From NCBI GenBank assembly GCA_900541015.1, contig UQIB01000041.1, positions 1 to 15,668 on the forward strand: a stretch of 15,668 nt of DNA. Direction: 5' to 3'. The notes below the pieces were generated by a model. It made no database searches. It saw nothing but the letters and a program-made list of their open reading frames with translations, and was not told the DNA's origin. The number at the start of each line of letters is the position of its first letter. Position 1 is the stretch's first letter. This document shows positions 1 through 4,741 of the stretch, piece by piece. The stretch comes from an uncultured Collinsella sp. (GTDB lineage: Bacteria; Actinomycetota; Coriobacteriia; Coriobacteriales; Coriobacteriaceae). The position numbers and the translations under genes were made by a program.

Positions 1-3
1 CGC

Positions 4-579
4 ATGTCCAATAAAAAGGTGCCCATGCTCAACCGCCACATTCGCGCACTGTCCGAGCGCCTGGTGCAGGGCGAGCCGCTTACCCATAACATGCTCAGCT
101 GGGCCAAACAGCACGTTGAGTGGTCGCTTGCCGAGGGCGATTACACTGCGCACGACGGCGTACTCATGCTGGTGATCGACATCAACGGCAACGCCGCCAT
201 GACGGTGGGGGAGTACGAGCCGCTCGCCGATACGTCGGCCAAGGCGCTGCGTGCCCGTTCCGCCGAGGCCCGCTCCGAGGCCGACGAGACCGGCGTGGCG
301 CCCGAGTTGCTCGCCGCCGTCAACAACGGCGAGCTTGCCTTTGTGGCGCCGGCGGACGAGTGCCTGTGCGGCACGGCGACGCTCATCGAGCAGCTCGCCC
401 AGACCAAGGGCATCCCGGTCACGCGCGTAGATATTCCCGCACAGCTCAAGGGCGCGCTGTTCCTGGTGAGCGACGAGCACGGCGTGGTTCCCGCAACCGA
501 GACGGACGCTGCGGAGGCCGACGCCGCCACGGTCGCCTTCTTTGCCGACGGCTACGAAAAGCTCCGTGCCCGCCGCTAA
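4..579 (+). CDS. Unrecognised 191-aa protein, possibly distantly related to class IV aminotransferases
   Basis: I do not recognise this protein. The frame is open to the window edge, so the true start may lie upstream; ATG at 4 and ATG at 25 are both possible. It has no signal peptide or membrane helix and is rich in Ala, Glu and Asp. Its order of elements faintly recalls the C-terminal half of fold-type IV PLP enzymes (BCAT, PabC): a hydrophobic strand followed by Asn-Gly at about residues 52-63 (VLMLVIDINGN), then a CGTATLIEQLAQ helix at about 122-133 preceding GIPVTRVDI, where PLP enzymes have an LxGITR helix and a following strand. No catalytic Lys/Glu pair can be assigned, so it could be a degenerate relative or unrelated. 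It is transcribed alone, ending at the terminator at 666-707. Coding status is firm; function is unknown. Confidence 0.75.
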   Translation: MSNKKVPMLNRHIRALSERLVQGEPLTHNMLSWAKQHVEWSLAEGDYTAHDGVLMLVIDINGNAAMTVGEYEPLADTSAKALRARSAEARSEADETGVAPELLAAVNNGELAFVAPADECLCGTATLIEQLAQTKGIPVTRVDIPAQLKGALFLVSDEHGVVPATETDAAEADAATVAFFADGYEKLRARR

Positions 580-665
580 ATGATGTTTCTGGGACGGGGA
601 TTAAAGAATCATTCCATCTCTGCATACATGCGTACGCTCGAGTAGAGGCTCGAGGTCGAAGTGAT

Positions 666-707
666 GGGGCCGATCGGTTTAGGACCGGTCGGTCCCTATT
701 TTCTCTT
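666..707 (+). terminator. Intrinsic terminator after the first gene
   Basis: A 13-bp stem (666-678 with 684-696) contains two G-U wobbles and a TTAGG loop. It is followed by a T-rich tract TATTTTCTCTT. It lies 87 nt past the stop of the 191-aa gene and before the two-component operon, so it separates the two units. Confidence 0.75.
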
Positions 708-738
708 AAGGCTATCGAACACTTTTGTCATATTAGGT

Positions 739-772
739 GCCCACGGGGTCGTATCGTTGCGACGCCGTGGGC
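739..772. promoter_or_regulatory. Palindrome upstream of the response regulator gene
   Basis: GCCCACGG (739-746) is perfectly inverted as CCGTGGGC (765-772). A second inner pair GTCG/CGAC (748-751, 760-763) closes an 8-nt loop, with a single G/G mismatch between the two helices. A -35-like TTGTCA lies at 725-730 and a -10-like CATAAT at 772-777 abuts the palindrome, but they do not form a well-spaced pair with each other. The symmetry suggests an operator, perhaps for the adjacent regulator itself, or a 5'-UTR hairpin. Confidence 0.45.
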
Positions 773-815
773 ATAATGGTGTGGAAGGTGCAAGTTACGC
801 GAAATGGGAGGACAC

Positions 816-1487
816 ATGGCGCTGATCTATGTCGTTGAGGACGACGAGCCCATTCGTCGCGAGCTTGCCGATATCCTTGCCCGTGCGGGTTTTGGGGTCG
901 AGGCCTGCGAATCATTCGAGCACGTCTCGCGCGATATTCTCGCCGCCGCGCCCGACCTGGTGCTGCTCGACCTCACGCTTCCCGTCAAGGACGGCCAGCA
1001 TATCTGCCACGAGGTCCGCCGCGAATCCGAGGTTCCCATCATCGTCCTCACCTCGCGCACGACCGAGATTGACGAGGTCATGGCCATGACGCTCGGCGCG
1101 GACGACTTTGTTCCCAAGCCCTATAGCGCGCGCGTTCTCGTGGCGCGCATCAACGCACTGCTGCGTCGCACCGCGGCGGCAGGAGAGCGCAGCACACTTG
1201 TCCACAAGGGGCTGGAGCTCGACCTCGCCCGCTCCATGGTCACCAATACGCAAACCGGTACCAGCACCGAGCTCACCAAAAACGAGCTGCGTATCCTCTC
1301 GCTGCTTCTGAGCCGCGCGGGCAAGATCGTTTCGCGCTCGGCTATCATGCAGGACCTGTGGGACTCCGACGCCTTCGTGGACGACAATACGCTCACCGTC
1401 AACATCAACCGCCTGCGCACCACGCTCGAAAAAATCGGCATCAAGGGGTATTTGACGACACACCGCGGTCAGGGCTATTCAGTCTAG
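816..1487 (+). CDS. OmpR-family response regulator (BceR-like)
   Basis: This is a 223-aa two-domain response regulator. The receiver domain (about 1-117) has the acidic pocket (E8, D9, D10), phosphoacceptor D52 in LVLLDLTLPVKDG, T79 in IIVLTS and K101 in FVPKPYS. The C-terminal winged helix (about 128-223) ends in the typical TTHRGQGYSV. I chose ATG 816 over the in-frame ATG 804 because GGGAGGA (806-812) is a good ribosome site for 816 and would lie inside the coding region from 804. The histidine kinase starts at or just after its stop, so the two form an operon. By family, the regulator is phosphorylated by that kinase and binds DNA repeats upstream of target genes. Pairing with a two-helix kinase suggests the cell-envelope or antimicrobial-peptide stress branch (BceR/GraR), although no ABC transporter lies alongside. 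Confidence 0.93.
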   Translation: MALIYVVEDDEPIRRELADILARAGFGVEACESFEHVSRDILAAAPDLVLLDLTLPVKDGQHICHEVRRESEVPIIVLTSRTTEIDEVMAMTLGADDFVPKPYSARVLVARINALLRRTAAAGERSTLVHKGLELDLARSMVTNTQTGTSTELTKNELRILSLLLSRAGKIVSRSAIMQDLWDSDAFVDDNTLTVNINRLRTTLEKIGIKGYLTTHRGQGYSV

Positions 1488-1496
1488 GTGCCGGTC

Positions 1497-2540
1497 ATGT
1501 CGTTTGCCAAGTTCTTTAAAGATGCGCTGCTTCCCGTCGCCGTGTGGACGTGCGGCGTGCTGCTGAGCTGCTTTGTGCTGACGGTCGCCGGGGCATCCGC
1601 TTCCATCGTGGTCGTGGCGGTCGGCGTGTCCTTCATCTTTGGCATGCTCGGCATCGTGATCGAGTACGCGCGCCGTCGCCGTTTTCTGCGTCAGTTGGAG
1701 CGCGCGGCAGAGGAGCTCGAGAGTCCCGCATGGGTGCAGGAGATGGTGCAATGCCCGACCTATGCCGAGGGCGAGCTCGAATACGAGGTCTTGCGCCGGG
1801 TGGGCAAGGCGGCATGCGACGAGGTTGCCGAAGGCCGGCGTCAGACCGATGACTATCGCGACTATATCGAGAGCTGGGTCCACGAGGCCAAGCTGCCCCT
1901 GGCGGCGGCCCATCTGATTTTGGAAAACCTGGATGGCAGCGAAGACGACCTGTCGCGTGTGGATGACCTGGGTCGCGAACTGGCTCGCGTGGAGCGCTAT
2001 ATCGACCAGGCGCTGTACTACGCGCGCTCGGAAGTCGTGGAGCGCGACTACCTGATTCGCCGCTGGGATCTCAAGACCTTGGTGACGGGCGCGATTAAAG
2101 CCAACGCGCGCGAGCTTATCGCGGCGCACGTGGCTCCGGTGTGCGAGAACCTCGACTTTGAGGTCTTTACCGACGAGAAGTGGCTCGAGTTTATTCTGGG
2201 CCAGCTCATTCAGAACAGCATTAAATATGCGCGTGAGGACGGCGCAAAGATCGTGTTTTCGGGTGCGTTGCTGGACGAGGGTCTGGCAAGCGAGCGCATC
2301 GAGCTTACCGTCGCGGACAACGGCTGTGGCGTGTGTGCGGCAGACCTGCCGCGCGTGTTCGAGAAGGGCTTTACCGGCGACAACGGCCGCACCACCAAGC
2401 GTGCAACGGGTATTGGCCTCTACCTGGTGGCGCGCCTGTGCTCCAAGATGGGCATCAACGTCACCGCGGCATCCGAGCCCGGCGAAGGCTTCGTCGTAAC
2501 GTTCGCCTTCTCAACCAACAAGTTCCAATACTTCGAGTAA
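1497..2540 (+). CDS. Sensor histidine kinase, BceS/GraS-like intramembrane type
   Basis: The kinase has 347 aa. Two N-terminal transmembrane helices (about 10-31 and 35-56) are joined by only a few residues, so there is no extracellular sensor domain. A dimerisation helix carries the phosphoacceptor H129 in SWVHEAKLPL, which closely resembles the WVHQIKTP motif of BceS-type kinases. The ATPase domain shows the N box (N240 in LIQNSIKYA), G1 box (DNGCG, 274-278) and G2 box (TGIGLYL, 304-310). ATG 1497 is preferred because AGGTG (1486-1490) sits six bases upstream; GTG 1488, directly abutting the regulator stop, would add three residues. Either way translation is probably coupled. Intramembrane-sensing kinases usually read the flux of a BceAB-type transporter. 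None is in this window, so it may have a remote partner or work alone. Confidence 0.92.
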   Translation: MSFAKFFKDALLPVAVWTCGVLLSCFVLTVAGASASIVVVAVGVSFIFGMLGIVIEYARRRRFLRQLERAAEELESPAWVQEMVQCPTYAEGELEYEVLRRVGKAACDEVAEGRRQTDDYRDYIESWVHEAKLPLAAAHLILENLDGSEDDLSRVDDLGRELARVERYIDQALYYARSEVVERDYLIRRWDLKTLVTGAIKANARELIAAHVAPVCENLDFEVFTDEKWLEFILGQLIQNSIKYAREDGAKIVFSGALLDEGLASERIELTVADNGCGVCAADLPRVFEKGFTGDNGRTTKRATGIGLYLVARLCSKMGINVTAASEPGEGFVVTFAFSTNKFQYFE

Positions 2541-2562
2541 CGCACGCGGCAGACGCCCGCCC

Positions 2563-2606
2563 AAACAAAAACGTGCCGCCCCAAATGGGGCGGCACGCCA
2601 TCTTTT
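2563..2606. terminator. Bidirectional intrinsic terminator between the kinase and usp genes
   Basis: A perfect 11-bp GC-rich stem, CGTGCCGCCCC (2572-2582) with GGGGCGGCACG (2587-2597), has an AAAT loop. On the plus strand it is followed by CCATCTTTTA, so it ends the two-component operon. On the minus strand it is followed by TTTTTGTTT (complement of 2563-2571), a stronger U tract, so it also ends usp transcripts. Confidence 0.85.
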
Positions 2607-2637
2607 ATCAGCCAACTCGCTGAAGTACGGTGACGAA

Positions 2638-2728
2638 GGCGCAAGGCCGGGAGGGGTTATCTAAGCCGACATCCCGCAGCCGCGAAGCGGCGAGGACGTC
2701 GGCGTGATAACCCCGCAGGCCTTGCGCC
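2638..2728. repeat. 91-nt compound foldback in the usp 3' region
   Basis: Nested inverted arms are visible. GGCGCAAGGCC (2638-2648) pairs perfectly with 2718-2728; GGGGTTAT (2653-2660) with ATAACCCC (2707-2714); GCCGAC (2665-2670) with GTCGGC (2698-2703); and GCCGC with GCGGC (2679-2683, 2687-2691) around a GAA loop. There is no U tract on either side, so it is not itself a terminator. Read from the minus strand it starts 13 nt after the usp stop and lies before the terminator, so it would form in the usp mRNA 3' UTR. Confidence 0.7.
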
Positions 2729-2741
2729 GGCGGGAAGGAAC

Positions 2742-3179
2742 CTACTTCACGACCAAGATGTCGCAGTCGGTGTTGCGTAGCAGGAACGTCGAAATCGAAC
2801 CCAGGAGCGCATACTTGATCGAGGACAGGCCGCGCGCGCCGCAGAGCACCAGGTCGGGCTTGACTACGTCGAGCATCTCGTCCTTGAGCGTCTCGCGAAT
2901 ACGGCCGGCACGAATCATGACCTCGACCTCGGGAATGTCAGGATTGGCCTTGGCCTCCTCGAGCTGCTTGGCAATGGAGTTCTTAAATGCCTCCTCTAGG
3001 CCGTTGACCAGATCGACCGGATAGGAGCCGGCGCTCTCGAGCGCCGTGGAATCGATAACGTGGCCGATGATTAGCTTGGCGCCGTTGTTCGCGGCGACCT
3101 TGATGGCGCGTGCGAGCACAAAATCCTGCTGCTCAGTACCGTCGAGTGAAACAAATACCTTGGTGTAGCCCTCGTTCAT
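2742..3179 (-). CDS. Universal stress protein, UspA family (ATP-binding type)
   Basis: A 145-aa single-domain Usp protein, the usual length for the family. It opens with the typical strand TKVFVSLDGTEQ and ends with the conserved strand DCDILVVK. The ATP-binding signature G-2x-G-9x-G-(S/T) is complete: G114, G117, G127 and S128 in the GARGLSS to LLGSIS segment, so this is the nucleotide-binding class rather than the UspA class that lacks it. Such proteins are cytoplasmic dimers tied to growth arrest and stress survival; the precise role here cannot be told. The start is secure, with AAGGAGGA lying 5 nt upstream on the minus strand. The gene diverges from uppP and converges on the histidine kinase. 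Confidence 0.92.
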   Translation of the reverse strand: MNEGYTKVFVSLDGTEQQDFVLARAIKVAANNGAKLIIGHVIDSTALESAGSYPVDLVNGLEEAFKNSIAKQLEEAKANPDIPEVEVMIRAGRIRETLKDEMLDVVKPDLVLCGARGLSSIKYALLGSISTFLLRNTDCDILVVK

Positions 3180-3274
3180 GGTTTCCTCCTTGGTCTATCG
3201 CACGGGCGCGGGGCTCGTGCATCGGGCGGGCGCGGGTGCGTTGGCCGCCGGACACTTTATCTTGTTGCAGTTAT

Positions 3275-3290
3275 ACCCAAGGATTTGGGT
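3275..3290. promoter_or_regulatory. Palindrome between divergent usp and uppP
   Basis: ACCCAA (3275-3280) is perfectly inverted as TTGGGT (3285-3290) around GGAT, within the otherwise unstructured usp-uppP intergenic region. It overlaps TATAAC read on the minus strand, so it could be an operator acting on usp. A -10-like GATAAT lies at 3361-3366 for uppP. No convincing -35 partner was found for either gene. Confidence 0.3.
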
Positions 3291-3426
3291 TTGACCGCTC
3301 GCAATTCTGTGAACGGACGAGTTTTTTGGTAAGGGTAGGCGCAGACGCGCCCGAACGGTTGATAATGGGACATCGCCCGCACCGTCCGCAGAACAATATC
3401 GGCGGGTGTCTAACGAGGGGGTCCCT

Positions 3427-4407
3427 TTGGATATCATCGAGCTTCTAAAATCTGCCTTCATGGGCCTGGTCGAGGGCATCACCGAATGGCTGCCCGTCTC
3501 GTCGACCGGTCACATGATCTTGGTGGACGAGTTCGTCAAGATGAACGTGAGCGAGACGTTCTGGAATATGTTCCTGGTCGTGATTCAGCTCGGCGCCATT
3601 CTGGCCGTCTGTGTGCTGTTCTTCCATGAGCTCAATCCGTTCTCGCCCAGCAAGGGCAAGGAGGGCCGTCGCGACACCTGGGTGCTGTGGGGCAAGATTG
3701 TGCTCGGCTGTATTCCTGCGGCGGCGATCGGTCTGCCGCTCAACGACTGGATGGAGGAGCATTTCTACAACGCTCCCGTCGTGGCGCTGGCGCTTATTGT
3801 GTACGGCGTGCTGTTTATCGTGATCGAGAACTGGCGCGCGAGCAAGCGCGAGGAAATGGCCGTTGCCGGTTCGTTTGGTTCGCGTGCTGTGGTGTCGGGC
3901 GGACGTCCCGCCGGTGCACACTTTGCGGCGCCCGCCGCGGCTACCGCTGAGGATGAGGACGATGACGAGAATCTGGACTTTGGCTCCATCGCCACGCTCG
4001 AGGACCTGAGCTGGAAGACTGCGCTGGGTATCGGCTGCTTCCAGGTGCTTTCGCTGGTGCCTGGTACGTCTCGCTCCGGTTCTACCATCATCGGCGGTCT
4101 ACTTTTGGGCTGCACGCGTTCGGTGGCGTCCAAGTTTACGTTCTTCTTGGCCATCCCTGTCATGTTTGGCGCGAGTGCACTCAAGCTGGTCAAGTACTTC
4201 ATCAAGGGCGGCACGTTCGGCGCCAACGAGGTCGCTATCCTGGGCGTGGGCTGCGTTGTGGCCTTTGTGGTTTCGCTCATCGCTATCAAGTGGCTTATGG
4301 GCTTCGTCCGCCGTCACGACTTCAAGTGCTTCGGCGTCTACCGCATCGTTCTGGGCATCGTGGTGCTTGCGTACTTCTTCGTCTTGGAGCCGATGCTCGG
4401 CCTGTAA
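3427..4407 (+). CDS. uppP: Undecaprenyl-diphosphatase UppP (BacA family) with acidic insertion
   Basis: An integral membrane phosphatase that converts undecaprenyl diphosphate to the monophosphate, recycling the lipid carrier for peptidoglycan and other envelope polymers; excess activity confers bacitracin resistance. Both family signatures are present: VEGITEWLPVSSTGH (residues 15-29, with E16, E20, S26 and H29) and PGTSRSGST (212-220, with R216). Several hydrophobic helices run through to the C terminus. TTG 3427 is preferred, with GAGGGGG (3415-3421) 5 nt upstream; an in-frame GTG at 3406 would swallow that site. The protein has 326 aa, about 50 more than the familiar 270-aa enzymes. The excess is a hydrophilic, Ala/Gly then Asp/Glu-rich segment at about 140-190 (including EDEDDDE), inserted between core helices before the second signature. 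A terminator follows. Confidence 0.93.
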   Translation: MDIIELLKSAFMGLVEGITEWLPVSSTGHMILVDEFVKMNVSETFWNMFLVVIQLGAILAVCVLFFHELNPFSPSKGKEGRRDTWVLWGKIVLGCIPAAAIGLPLNDWMEEHFYNAPVVALALIVYGVLFIVIENWRASKREEMAVAGSFGSRAVVSGGRPAGAHFAAPAAATAEDEDDDENLDFGSIATLEDLSWKTALGIGCFQVLSLVPGTSRSGSTIIGGLLLGCTRSVASKFTFFLAIPVMFGASALKLVKYFIKGGTFGANEVAILGVGCVVAFVVSLIAIKWLMGFVRRHDFKCFGVYRIVLGIVVLAYFFVLEPMLGL

Positions 4408-4451
4408 CTTGGTTGACGCTGCGCGGCGGCCAGAGAGACAACTTGTCATTC

Positions 4452-4494
4452 AAAGGGGGCGGCATGACCAAAAGGTCTATGCTGCCCCCTTTTT
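4452..4494 (+). terminator. Intrinsic terminator after uppP
   Basis: AAAGGGGGCGGCAT (4452-4465) pairs with ATGCTGCCCCCTTT with one G-U wobble. An inner GACC-AAAA-GGTC extends the stem to about 18 bp with one bulged base. A T5 run ends it. It is a strong terminator 45 nt past the uppP stop. Confidence 0.9.
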
Positions 4495-4570
4495 CATGCC
4501 AATTTGTTCGCCCTGGCCGCCGCTCGCTGCTGCTGTCATGACGTCGGCGGTTTCGTGATTGTCAATAGAT

Positions 4571-4601
4571 TGGTGCAAAGTAACCTGACCCCATTGCGCC
4601 A
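4571..4601 (-). repeat. 31-bp palindromic repeat, copy A
   Basis: The ends TGGTGCAA and TTGCGCCA are inverted with one mismatch, and the core carries GTAACCTGACCCC. Compared with the reverse complement of 10939-10969 it matches at 27 of 31 positions and has the same length, so the two are copies of one element in opposite orientation. It lies in the 334-bp uppP-pcrA gap, between the uppP terminator and the pcrA promoter. Confidence 0.8.
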
Positions 4602-4649
4602 AATCCGCTGGGGCGGGCCTGACGGTGGCGCACGGAGTCGTGGTGTGAT

Positions 4650-4680
4650 TTGCGTCGGTGTCCGCGCGGCTCGGTATACT
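4650..4680 (+). promoter_or_regulatory. Probable pcrA promoter
   Basis: A near-consensus -10 TATACT lies at 4675-4680, 61 nt before the chosen pcrA start. The best -35 candidate, TTGCGT at 4650-4655, has a long 19-bp spacer, so the -10 assignment is better supported than the -35. Confidence 0.4.
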
Positions 4681-4741
4681 GGTACGGCTCAAACTATGGC
4701 GCTGCCCGCAGGCGCGCCGTCCGTCAGATGAGGAGTCGCCC

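Noticed and set aside
637..654. CTCGAG repeated twice after the first gene
   Set aside because: It gives a 6-bp hairpin but has no U tract, and each copy is itself a palindrome; the neighbouring 666-707 hairpin explains termination.
3406..3426. GTG 3406 as the uppP start
   Set aside because: It would place the GAGGGGG ribosome site inside the coding region and add residues before the conserved DIIELLK start; TTG 3427 is better spaced.
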